A stretch of DNA of 64,000 nt. Source: a bacterium ADurb.Bin236 (GTDB taxonomy: Bacteria; UBP15; UBA6099). Under the pieces are notes generated by a model. The model did not search any database, was not told the origin of the DNA, and saw nothing but the letters and a program-made list of their open reading frames with translations. Shown here in pieces: positions 39,165-47,095 of this stretch (its first letter is position 1; each line of letters opens with the position of its first letter). Both the position numbers and the translations under genes were made by a program. The stretch spans positions 1 to 64,000 of the forward strand of contig MWCD01000009.1 of NCBI GenBank assembly GCA_002069885.1, in the 5' to 3' direction.

Positions 39165-39355
39165 ATGTGAGAATCTGTGGTGAATCTAGAAATCTAATCT
39201 GGAAAACTAGGGACAGTCACCTATTAAGAAGATTGTTAGAGGTGAAAGGCGCGGTTGCCGGGTGGGGAGCGGAGTGCAAGGCCGAGCGGGCGGGCGCAGA
39301 CGAGAATAATGACAGAATAAGCCGATGTTGAAAGAGACTAATAGGCGTTGGGGGC
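39165..39355. other. Intergenic region ahead of the second repeat
   Basis: A GC-rich patch (about 39250-39300) sits between AT-rich segments. A repeat-like GGGACAGTC motif occurs near 39210. No gene seen. Confidence 0.4.
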
Positions 39356-39413
39356 AACAAGAATGACTAGGGCAGCGGGAAAGCAAATATGTGTCAATAG
39401 TCTCGGCCTGACC
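39356..39413. repeat. 58-bp direct repeat, copy 2
   Basis: Second copy of the 38493-38550 sequence, same orientation, two mismatches. It starts 863 bp after the first copy and encloses one gene. Followed by ATAAATGCGACAGTCCC, which resembles the sequence at the edge of the 37.9-kb element. Confidence 0.75.
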
Positions 39414-39508
39414 TCAGTTCCCCTCGGAAACACAACGCTATAAATGCGACAGTCCCTAATTTCCCATGACCTATTTCCATTATGGGTTGCCATATCGGAT
39501 TATGCGCC

Positions 39509-39537
39509 ATTCGGGCGACCCAACGGGTCGCCCCTAC
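39509..39537 (-). repeat. GTAGGGGCGACC palindromic repeat
   Basis: Read on the minus strand: GTAGGGGCGACCC, a short loop, GGGTCGCCCGAA. This closely matches the left half of the nested insertion at 8189-8216. It is a solo palindrome without the second inverted end. Confidence 0.6.
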
Positions 39538-39952
39538 GGGCTGCCTACCGCGTTTATACGAAGAATTAAATGAAACTTCCCATTAGCCACTTTATAAAAC
39601 AGTATCATGCACAAAGGAAAAGCTTTGTGCATGGCACACATTTAAGTGGGTGGAATCATCTAATAATATGTATATTCTCACGTGTCGTTTCTGATCCGGG
39701 CGGTTCGTGAATCACCTGCTGGTGTTGCCAATTGCGAAAAACGGGGACTGGCAACGCGCATCCCAGCGATGCCTGTACCCGCTTTTCGCCGTCACGGGGA
39801 ACACAACGCCATAAATGCGATAGTCCCCTATTTCCCCTATTTCTCAATTTCCAATTACCCAATCGGAAAAATATTGTTTCCTTAACTCGTCTCAACACGT
39901 ATAATAAAATTAAGCTATCAAGAATAGGACTGAGAAGCATATCGAGAGATAC
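39538..39952. other. Repeat-remnant intergenic region
   Basis: Contains ATAAATGCGATAGTCCCC and CCCTATTTCCC-type pieces near 39811-39850, like those around 38062 and 39440. No gene was identified; a minus-strand ORF at 39656-39973 runs through these repeats and is rejected. Confidence 0.4.
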
Positions 39953-40576
39953 ATGACGAAGAAGAAACATCACAACTTGACATATGTCATAATGGGTGTA
40001 GCAATCGGTGTTGTTTTGACTTTGACTTTTGGGTTGTTCAGCAAATCGTTAATCGAGAAGAAAAATATCGAAATGATTCAGAAGGAAATGATAAACCTGA
40101 AAAAAAAGGCCGAATACTGCGAACGAGTTATTATTGGAAAGGAAATGGCAACTTTCACGATGGACGAGTTTCAAAGAATTTATATTGATGAATGTTTCCT
40201 CGGCGCTGCATGCGGAAACAATCAGATGAATGAAAAAATATTTATTGATTCAAAAAAAGCAAATGAATTCTCTTTAAATAATAGTATTGAAAATGTCGAA
40301 ATCGAACCGTCACATTTATCAAACGATGTAGCGGTTATCATAGCGTTTTACAAAAACAAAGGCGGCCAAATCAGCGCAAGAAATAATTATTTGTGGGTAA
40401 AGACAGGGGAAGTCTGGCGATATACAGGAATAAGTTTCAACACGTATGTCGATACAGAACTGCTTACGGCCTTAGCGCTATCAAATCGCAATGAAATGTG
40501 TCAGGAAGAGGAAAGCGACATTTCTATCGGCGCAAACATTTCGAAATATTATTCTCAAATCATCAATTCCCGTTGA
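39953..40576 (+). CDS. Small membrane-anchored protein of unknown function, second in island
   Basis: 207 aa. Basic N-terminus, one membrane helix (YVIMGVAIGVVLTLTFGLF, about 11-29), a Lys/Glu-rich helix (about 35-60), then a globular region with FTMDEFQRIYIDECFLGAAC (about 68) and a late NNYLWVKTGEVWRYTGISF strand pair (about 148-166). The order of parts mirrors the 38697 protein, though I see no clear residue-level identity. AT-rich codon use and repeat-laden flanks suggest acquired DNA. No family recognised. Confidence 0.6.
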   Translation: MTKKKHHNLTYVIMGVAIGVVLTLTFGLFSKSLIEKKNIEMIQKEMINLKKKAEYCERVIIGKEMATFTMDEFQRIYIDECFLGAACGNNQMNEKIFIDSKKANEFSLNNSIENVEIEPSHLSNDVAVIIAFYKNKGGQISARNNYLWVKTGEVWRYTGISFNTYVDTELLTALALSNRNEMCQEEESDISIGANISKYYSQIINSR

Positions 40577-40771
40577 CAAATAAACGTCTCCAGATTTGAC
40601 AATTCTTCTTATTGAAGTTGAAAATGCCTTTAGGGAAAGAAAGTATTCTATGGAAACGGTATAAGCATTGCCGATTCTAGGGCAAAAGAGGGGATTTCGG
40701 GTTGGGCGCGGGAACAAAGCGGGGGGCGCGCGTGTTATGAGTTTATCGTTATGTGAAGGTGGTGATGGGTC

Positions 40772-40984
40772 ATGACGGTGGAAAGATATCTGAGGTTGAT
40801 AGCCGGGGCGGTGGTGATGGCGTCGGTGGCGCTCGCGTGGCTGGCAAGCCCGCTGTGGCTGATACTGACCGCGTTCGTGGGGGTTAATCTGTTGCAGTCA
40901 GCGTTCACGAACTGGTGTCCGATGATGACGATATTGAGGCTTGCGGGCGCGCAGGAATGCGGCGTAAAAATAAAAGTCGAATAG
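40772..40984 (+). CDS. DUF2892 small membrane protein
   Basis: 70 aa. Two helices (about 8-30 and 32-50) with the family pattern ERYLRLIAGAVVMASVAL...NLLQSAFTNWCPMMTILRLAG, including the conserved NWCP-like motif, as in the C-terminal part of rhodanese YgaP. Its location 15 bp before tpx suggests a role in sulfur or redox homeostasis at the membrane, but function is not known. Confidence 0.85.
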   Translation: MTVERYLRLIAGAVVMASVALAWLASPLWLILTAFVGVNLLQSAFTNWCPMMTILRLAGAQECGVKIKVE

Positions 40985-40999
40985 AAGGAGGAAAAGAGG

Positions 41000-41512
41000 A
41001 TGGACAGACCGGGAGCGGTAACGATGAGAGGGGCTCCGTTGACGTTGACGGGGAACGAGTTGAAGGAGGGCGACGCGGCTCCTGATTTCACGGCGTTGGA
41101 CAACGGGCTGGCTGCGGCGTCTCTGGCTGATTTCAAGGGGAAGACGCTGATAATAGCGAGCGTGCCGTCGCTGGACACGCCTGTGTGCGAGATAGAGACG
41201 AAGAAGTTCAATCAGGAGGCGGGGGCGCTCGGGGACGGCGTGCGGGTGTTGACGATAAGCATGGACTTGCCGTTCGCGCAGAAGAGGTGGTGCGCGGCGG
41301 AGGGCGTGACGAACCTGACCACGCTGTCGGACCACCGGGACGCGTCTTTCGGGACGGCGTACGGCGTGTTGATAAAGGAGCTGAGGTTGCTGGCGCGGGC
41401 GGTGTTCGTGGTCGGCAAGGACGGCATAGTCAAACACGCGCAGATAGTGAAAGAGATAGGGCACGAGCCGGATTACGAGGCGGCGCTGGCGGCTGCGAAA
41501 GCCGCGTTGTGA
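41000..41512 (+). CDS. tpx: Thiol peroxidase (Tpx-type peroxiredoxin)
   Basis: 170 aa. Reduces H2O2 and organic peroxides via thioredoxin. Peroxidatic Cys lies in the LDTPVCEIETKKFNQEAG motif (about residue 62). The resolving-Cys region WCAAEGV (about 96) is present. Begins MDRPGAVTMRGAPLTLTG, typical of Tpx. AAGGAGG sits just ahead of the ATG. Probably in an operon with DUF2892 and the ferritin gene 38 bp downstream, a peroxide-plus-iron defence set common in anaerobes. Confidence 0.94.
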   Translation: MDRPGAVTMRGAPLTLTGNELKEGDAAPDFTALDNGLAAASLADFKGKTLIIASVPSLDTPVCEIETKKFNQEAGALGDGVRVLTISMDLPFAQKRWCAAEGVTNLTTLSDHRDASFGTAYGVLIKELRLLARAVFVVGKDGIVKHAQIVKEIGHEPDYEAALAAAKAAL

Positions 41513-41550
41513 CACGGAACGGATGAACTGAAAATCTGGAGGAATCAATC

Positions 41551-42066
41551 ATGCTTAGCGATAGAATGGCGAAAGCTCTAAATGAGCAGGTGAACGCGGA
41601 ATTGTATTCGGGATATATTTATCTTGCGATGGCGGCGTATCTGGAGTCGGCGGATCTTCCGGGCGCGGCGCACTGGATGCGCATGCAACAGAAAGAGGAA
41701 GATATACACGCGATGAAGATATTCGACTACATCGTGGCGAAGGGGAACCGGGCGGAGATGAAGGCGATAGAGGCTCCGCCGTTCGAGTGGGAATCGCCGC
41801 TGGCGGCGTTCGAGGCGGCGTACGCGCATGAAGTGAAAGTGACCGGGTTGATAAACGGGCTGGTAAACTTGGCGATAGAGGAAAAGGATCACGCGACGAA
41901 CGCGTTTTTGCAGTGGTTTGTCACCGAGCAGGTGGAAGAGGAAGAGTCGACGCAGAACGTGGCAAGGCAGTTCAGGCTGTTGGGGAACGCGGGAGGCGGA
42001 GGGCTGTTCATGCTGGACAAGGAGCTGGGGACGAGGCCGGCTCCGGCGCCGCCGGTGGCGGAATAA
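41551..42066 (+). CDS. Ferritin (FtnA-like)
   Basis: 171 aa. Non-heme ferritin that oxidises and stores iron in a 24-mer. The ferroxidase ligands are visible: [14 protein letters not shown] (Glu, about 17), [13 protein letters not shown] (Glu and His, about 49-53) and [14 protein letters not shown], ...QVEEEE (about 94-130). GGAGG precedes the ATG at normal spacing. The C-terminus has a short Pro/Ala tail. Consistent with iron sequestration alongside tpx. Confidence 0.95.
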   Translation: MLSDRMAKALNEQVNAELYSGYIYLAMAAYLESADLPGAAHWMRMQQKEEDIHAMKIFDYIVAKGNRAEMKAIEAPPFEWESPLAAFEAAYAHEVKVTGLINGLVNLAIEEKDHATNAFLQWFVTEQVEEEESTQNVARQFRLLGNAGGGGLFMLDKELGTRPAPAPPVAE

Positions 42067-42182
42067 CGCGGGGCCGCCGGCCGCGCTGTTTGTTGGAAAT
42101 CAAACCCGCTCCTGTTTTCACATAGGGAGCGGGTATAATTTTATTAGTTAAAAACCGCAATAGAGGAAGGGGGCGGACCGGC

Positions 42183-42413
42183 ATGAAAAAATTCGAGCAT
42201 AGAATAACCAAACATCTGGCCGGCGAGTTCGACAGTCTGGTTTATTTCTGCACGGAGAGCGGCGAGTGCAAGCTGAAGGATGTTCCGGCAGACGAGTCGG
42301 AAGCGCTTGAGCGCGTGCTGAACGAGTACGGGGCGCAGGGGTGGGAGCTTGTGAACGTGGCGTTCGGCAGGGACGGGCTTGTGGCGTTCTGGAAACGCGA
42401 GACCGCCGGGTGA
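42183..42413 (+). CDS. DUF4177 family small protein
   Basis: 76 aa. The C-terminal LNEYGAQGWELVNVAFGRDGLVAFWKRE is the DUF4177 signature (N-x-x-G-x-x-GWELV). The N-terminal half is MKKFEHRITKHLAGEFDSLVYF. Function unknown; members are short cytoplasmic proteins. A good AAGGGGGCGG-type Shine-Dalgarno lies upstream. Confidence 0.8.
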   Translation: MKKFEHRITKHLAGEFDSLVYFCTESGECKLKDVPADESEALERVLNEYGAQGWELVNVAFGRDGLVAFWKRETAG

Positions 42414-42486
42414 TTAACTTCGATTTCAGAGCGCATTGGTAAAAAGCGCGGGCTAAGGCGCGTAAGGTCAGGCGGGGAACTGATAA

Positions 42487-43443
42487 TTGGATTTTATAGA
42501 GTCTTTGAAAGCCAACTTTGCGGCGGTCGCGCAGATAGTCGCGCTAGGCGGGTTCGGCTTCTATATAATAAAAAAAGGAATACTGGGCCAGTGCTGTTTG
42601 AAGACAATCAGCAATCTGGTGACGGACTTCGCGCTGCCGTGTTTCGTGTTCTCGAACATCGCGGCGAATTTTCATCAGGTTCGAGGGAGCGCGTGGCACA
42701 TGTTCCCGGTGTATTGCCTGATGATGCTTGCGGCGGGGGCAGGGATGGCGGCGGTGGTCGCGGGGCTGGACAAGGGGATCGAGCGAAAGCGGGAGTTCGT
42801 GGCGATGGCGACATTCCAGAACTCGGGTTTCCTGCCGATAATCCTCATCGGCGCGCTGGCTCCTCCGGAAATAAAAGACAAACTTTTCATCTACGTTTTT
42901 CTATATCTGCTGGCGTACAATCCGGTTTTGTTTACGCTCGGAGAGAAGCTGTTTTCTGCGGGCGGGGCGGCGAAAATAAGTTGGAAGTCGCTGCTGAATC
43001 CGACGACGGTGGCGACGGTGGCCGGGCTGGCGGTTGCGCTCGCGGACGCCGGGAGCCTCATCCCCCGGTTCCTTTTCAGGTCGATACAGATGATGGGAGA
43101 GACGACGATACCGCTGTCAATGGTGGTGATAGGCGGAATAATAGTGGCGAACTACGGGAGCGGAGCGGTTTTTCCGTGGAGATACGCGACGAAGGCCGGG
43201 GCGCTGAAACTTGTGGCGCTGCCGTTGGCGACGTTCGCCGCGTTGAAGTTCGCGGACATCGCCCCGGACGTGAAATTTTTCCTCGCGCTGGAATCGATGA
43301 TGCCGTCGGCGGTTCTGCTGCCGTTGCTGGCCGGCAAATACGGAGGGGACGAGGCGCTGGCGGGCCGGACGCTTTTCGGCGTGACCGTCGCCAGCCTGCT
43401 GACAGCGCCGTTCCTGCTTGCGGCGTTCGGCGCGGCGTTTTAA
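42487..43443 (+). CDS. AEC-family transporter (auxin efflux carrier-like)
   Basis: 318 aa, about ten helices. N-terminal GFYIIKKGILGQCCLKTISNLVTDFALPCFVFSNIAANF and the later TIPLSMVVIGGIIV (about 200) match the AEC/BASS-like permease fold. Bacterial members export or import organic acids such as malonate or malate. TTG start with a weak GGGGAA ribosome site. It precedes a 2-oxoacid oxidoreductase pair after 310 bp, so a link to 2-oxoacid or dicarboxylate transport is possible but not shown. Confidence 0.85.
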   Translation: MDFIESLKANFAAVAQIVALGGFGFYIIKKGILGQCCLKTISNLVTDFALPCFVFSNIAANFHQVRGSAWHMFPVYCLMMLAAGAGMAAVVAGLDKGIERKREFVAMATFQNSGFLPIILIGALAPPEIKDKLFIYVFLYLLAYNPVLFTLGEKLFSAGGAAKISWKSLLNPTTVATVAGLAVALADAGSLIPRFLFRSIQMMGETTIPLSMVVIGGIIVANYGSGAVFPWRYATKAGALKLVALPLATFAALKFADIAPDVKFFLALESMMPSAVLLPLLAGKYGGDEALAGRTLFGVTVASLLTAPFLLAAFGAAF

Positions 43444-43756
43444 ACGACTTATTATTTGGAATTACCCATGAATTGTCGCTGGTTTCGCTCATTCGCAAAA
43501 GAAAGAATCTTTCGCATGGCGCGCAAGCGGGCGGGTGGAAACAATTAAGAACCGCTATAGTTCCTTAATAATGGAGTTGTCTCATGGTTAAAACTCTCAG
43601 TGTGTTTATAAAAAACGCCATTGTTAGCGAGAAAAGTCAATCAGGGATGAGCCAGAGAAAAGAGGCTGGGGGCGGACAAATGCGCCGCGCATGGATAAAC
43701 TATATACATATTAATTATTCAGAATCCGATATGAATCGCGAATGGAGAAGAATGCT
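43444..43756. other. Intergenic region upstream of the oxidoreductase genes
   Basis: No gene assigned. GGAG at 43744-43747 is the ribosome binding site for the next ORF. A 62-codon ORF at 43584-43772 with a fair Shine-Dalgarno is noted under rejected items. Confidence 0.35.
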
Positions 43757-45409
43757 ATGGACGCGAATATAAGGATAGCAGGGGAGGCGGGGCAGGGGGT
43801 GCAGTCGGCGGGCGAGTTGCTGACAAGCGCATTCCACGACATGGGCCTCCACGTTTTTTCCACGCAGAGCTACATGTCTCGCATCAGGGGCGGGGTGAAC
43901 AGCTACGATATAAGAATATCTGACGAGGAACTGCATTCCGGGCGGGAGGACTGCGACGTGCTGGCGGCGCTAACGGCGGAATCGTTCGCGACCGAAAAAA
44001 AGAATGTTGCGAGAGGCGGATTGGTGGCGCTGGACGGGGCCGCCGGGCCGGACGCTTTGTCGCTGGACATGACGGCGGCGGCAAAGGAGGCGGGCGGCGC
44101 GCGGATGGTGAACAGCGTCGCCGCGGGCATTGTCTTTGCTCTCCTCGGTTACGACATCGAGCCATTGGCGAAAGCGATAGGGAAAGCAATGTCCAAGAAG
44201 GGAGAGGAAACCGTCGGAGCGAACATAGAGGCGGCGCGGAGGGGGGTGGCGCTTGCGGCGGGCCATGAGGGTTTGGTTAAAGCGCCGGTTCCGGGCGAAA
44301 GGAGAGGGGAACTGTATTCGGGCAGCGAGGCGGTCGGGCTGGGAGCGGCGACGGCGGGGGTCAAAGTTGTGTGCAGCTATCCAATGACGCCGTCCACGGG
44401 GGCGCTGACATATCTGGCGTCGGTGGCGGACAGATACCGGATAGTGGTGGAGCAGGCGGAAGACGAGATATGCGCGGCGAACCTGATATGCGGGGCGGCG
44501 TACGCGGGGGCTACGGCGATGACGACCACGAGCGGGGGCGGGTTTGCGCTGATGGCGGAAGGGCTGTCGCTGGCGGGGATGCTTGAGTTGCCGATTGTCA
44601 TAATGCTGTCGCAGAGGCCCGGGCCGGCGACGGGGTTGCCGACGCGCACCGGGCAGGAAGACCTCCTGTTCGCGGTCCACGCCGGGCACGGCGAGTTCCC
44701 GAAGATAATCTACGCCCCGGGGACGATAGGGCAGGCGTACGAGATGACGCGGCGGGCCTTCGAGTCGGCGCACAAATTCCAGACGCCCGCCATCGTGATG
44801 ACGGACCAGTTCCTGACGGACGCAAAGAAAAACATACCGGAACTTCCCGGCGCGCTCGACCCAGTGGACGCGCATATCGAGACAGCTCCGGGGGCGGATT
44901 ATGTCAGGTACGCCGTGACGGAAAGCGGGGTGTCGCCGCGCGCGCTGCCCGGGGGGGAGGCGTTCGTGGTGTGCGCGTCCGACGAGCACACGCCGGACGG
45001 GCATCTGACGGAGGATTTGACGGCGCGAAAGGCGATGCAGGAAAAGCGGATGAGGAAGGCGGCGCTGGCGGCGGCGGAGGCGATGCCGCCGGAATTTTAT
45101 CCGGAGCCGGACGAGACAGTTCTGTTGTGCTGGGGCAGCACATACGGCCCGTGCAGGGAGGCGGTGGACATATTGAGGGCGAAGGGGAGGAAGGTGTGCA
45201 TGGCGCATTTTGCGCAGGTGTGGCCTGTGTGGGCGGGAGCGGGCGGGGCGCTGGAAGGCCGGCGAGTCGTCTCGGTGGAAGGCAACTCGACGGCGCAGTT
45301 CGCGCTGTTGCTGAGGCAATGCGGCGCGGTTTCGCGGTTCGACTCGATACTTCGCTACGACGGGTTGCCATTCACGGGCGCGGAGATCGCGCGGAGGTTC
45401 AAATCATGA
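43757..45409 (+). CDS. 2-oxoacid:ferredoxin oxidoreductase, fused gamma-alpha subunit
   Basis: 550 aa. Residues 1-180 form the gamma domain (IRIAGEAGQGVQSAGELLTSAFHDMGLHVFSTQSYMSRIRGGVNSYDIR). The alpha domain follows (about 195-390: GLGAATAGVKVVCSYPMTPSTGALTYLA; EDEICAANLICGAAYAGATAMTTTSGGGFALMAEGLSLAG). The transketolase C-terminal domain ends the protein. KorA/VorA-type layout: oxidative decarboxylation of a 2-oxoacid to acyl-CoA with ferredoxin reduction, or the reverse. Start: ATG at 43757 with GGAG 9 bases upstream. It overlaps the beta gene by 4 bases. The substrate (2-oxoglutarate most likely) is not proven. Confidence 0.9.
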   Translation: MDANIRIAGEAGQGVQSAGELLTSAFHDMGLHVFSTQSYMSRIRGGVNSYDIRISDEELHSGREDCDVLAALTAESFATEKKNVARGGLVALDGAAGPDALSLDMTAAAKEAGGARMVNSVAAGIVFALLGYDIEPLAKAIGKAMSKKGEETVGANIEAARRGVALAAGHEGLVKAPVPGERRGELYSGSEAVGLGAATAGVKVVCSYPMTPSTGALTYLASVADRYRIVVEQAEDEICAANLICGAAYAGATAMTTTSGGGFALMAEGLSLAGMLELPIVIMLSQRPGPATGLPTRTGQEDLLFAVHAGHGEFPKIIYAPGTIGQAYEMTRRAFESAHKFQTPAIVMTDQFLTDAKKNIPELPGALDPVDAHIETAPGADYVRYAVTESGVSPRALPGGEAFVVCASDEHTPDGHLTEDLTARKAMQEKRMRKAALAAAEAMPPEFYPEPDETVLLCWGSTYGPCREAVDILRAKGRKVCMAHFAQVWPVWAGAGGALEGRRVVSVEGNSTAQFALLLRQCGAVSRFDSILRYDGLPFTGAEIARRFKS

Positions 45410-46212
45410 GCGGAACGGCAAAACTGAAAGAGACGGCGTGGTGTCCCGGATGCGGGAACTTCAACATACTGAAATCGCTGGACGCGGCTATTGATACGGC
45501 GGGGTTGGACAGGAAGCGGCTCGTGATGGTTTCAGGCATAGGACAGGCGGCGAAATGCCCGCACTACACGGACGCCAATGTTTTCAACGGGCTGCACGGG
45601 CGCGCGCTCCCGGCGGCCACCGGCATCAAAATCGCCAACAGGAGCCTGACCGTCATCGTCGCAAGCGGAGACGGCGACATGTACGGAGAGGGCGGCAACC
45701 ACTTGCTTAACGCGATGCGGAGAAACATCGGAGTAAAGGCGTTCGTGCACAACAATCAGGTGTACGGGCTGACGAAGGGGCAGGCGTCGCCTACTTCGGA
45801 GCCGGGCTTCGTCACAAAAATCCAGACGAAGGGAGTCGTGCTGGAGCCGCTGAACCCGCTGGCGCTCGGAGTGGCAGAGAACTGCTCGTTCGTCGCGCGC
45901 TCGTCCTCGGTTATGCCGGAGCATCTTACGGCGATGATGGCCGAGGCGATAAAGGCCGACGGGTTCGCGCTGCTGGACATTCTTCAGCCTTGCGTGTCAT
46001 TCAATAAAATTAACACGGCAAAATGGTACAAGGAAAGATGCAAGGAGCTGCCTGCGGATTATGACCCATCGGACAGGGAGGCGGCGTTCGCCGCCGCGCT
46101 CAAATGGGGCGACGAAATCCCAGTAGGAATCATCTACAGGGGGACGCGGCGGAGCTTCGAGGACATGACTACCGCGCTAGCCGGGGAACCTCTGCGCGCG
46201 TTCAGCGGTTAA
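45406..46212 (+). CDS. 2-oxoacid:ferredoxin oxidoreductase, beta (TPP-binding) subunit
   Basis: 268 aa. TPP-binding partner of the gamma-alpha subunit, coupled by an ATGA overlap. Key parts: AWCPGCGNFNILKSL (about residues 11-25), GIGQAAKCPHY (about 44), HGRALPAATGIKIAN (about 65) and GDGDMYGEGGNHLLNAMRRN (about 86-105), the TPP/Mg site with GDGD and N. LDILQPCVSFN occurs near 200. No 4Fe-4S ferredoxin subunit (delta) is encoded alongside; electrons must go to a separate ferredoxin. Confidence 0.92.
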   Translation: MSGTAKLKETAWCPGCGNFNILKSLDAAIDTAGLDRKRLVMVSGIGQAAKCPHYTDANVFNGLHGRALPAATGIKIANRSLTVIVASGDGDMYGEGGNHLLNAMRRNIGVKAFVHNNQVYGLTKGQASPTSEPGFVTKIQTKGVVLEPLNPLALGVAENCSFVARSSSVMPEHLTAMMAEAIKADGFALLDILQPCVSFNKINTAKWYKERCKELPADYDPSDREAAFAAALKWGDEIPVGIIYRGTRRSFEDMTTALAGEPLRAFSG

Positions 46213-46295
46213 TAAGATATCGGCGCGCGAGCAGGGAAGCGCGGCCAAGTTATACACCGGCGCTATTATCCGCCGGGACTAAGGAGGCGATACTC

Positions 46296-46913
46296 ATGGA
46301 ATTGAATCAGGTATTTGAACAGAGACGAGCGGTGAACTTTTTCGATACAGAGAAAAAAATCGACGAGGAAACGATAAGACGCATATACGACATAGCGAAA
46401 CTGGCTCCCTCGTCGTTCAACTTGCAGCCGTGGAAGATAATACTGGCGAGCGACCCGGAGCAGAAAGAGAAACTGAAGAAATGCGCGGGCGGGCAGCCGA
46501 AAGTGACGGAAGCGTCCCACGTGGCCATAGTTCTCGGCGACAAGAAGGCGTATGAGAAGATGGACCCGATACTGGACGATTTCATAGCGAGAGGTTTCTT
46601 CGGAGAGCAGATGCGCGACACGCTGAAAGGGATGGCGAAGGGGTTGTACGCGGGAGAGAACGAAAGGGCGTTCGCAAGCCGGAACGCGGGTCTGTTTGCG
46701 ATGTCGTTCATGCTGGCGGCAAAGTCGCTGGGAGTGGACACGCACCCGATGGACGGCATGGACAACAACGCGGTGCGGGAAGCGTTCAATGTTCCGGACG
46801 ACTACGATGTTGTGATGCTGATAGCGATAGGGAAACACGACGAGGCGAAGGCGTTGCTGCCGAGGGCGGGCAGGAAGCCGTTCGAGGAAGTGTTCGTAAA
46901 GGAAACTTTCTGA
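46296..46913 (+). CDS. Nitroreductase-family FMN protein
   Basis: 205 aa. Begins MELNQVFEQRRAVNFFDTEKKIDEETIRRI, and SSFNLQPWKIIL (about residues 38-49) is the FMN-binding core. Later VMLIAIGKHDEAKALLPRAGRKPFEEV is typical of oxygen-insensitive NAD(P)H nitroreductases/quinone reductases. Aligned AAGGAGG 8 bases ahead of the ATG. Natural substrate unknown; could support redox balance or quinone reduction. Confidence 0.92.
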   Translation: MELNQVFEQRRAVNFFDTEKKIDEETIRRIYDIAKLAPSSFNLQPWKIILASDPEQKEKLKKCAGGQPKVTEASHVAIVLGDKKAYEKMDPILDDFIARGFFGEQMRDTLKGMAKGLYAGENERAFASRNAGLFAMSFMLAAKSLGVDTHPMDGMDNNAVREAFNVPDDYDVVMLIAIGKHDEAKALLPRAGRKPFEEVFVKETF

Positions 46914-47095
46914 AGCGGGCTTGCCGCAAAGCCCCCGCGTCGCGGAGTTAGCGGGTGTCGGAATTCCGGGCGCGGGGCGCTGATTATTTTCTGAAAAATC
47001 CGTATAATCATTGACAGGCCCACGATCGCGCGGCGGCGTGGACCGCCTGCCTTTGTGCCGGCGGGCATTTTTCAATCCTAGGAGGATTGCGGGTC

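Noticed and set aside
43584-43772. 62-codon ORF with GGAG 7 bases before its ATG
   Set aside because: It overlaps the oxidoreductase ribosome site and start, and has no family or sensible composition. Kept as a weak possibility only.
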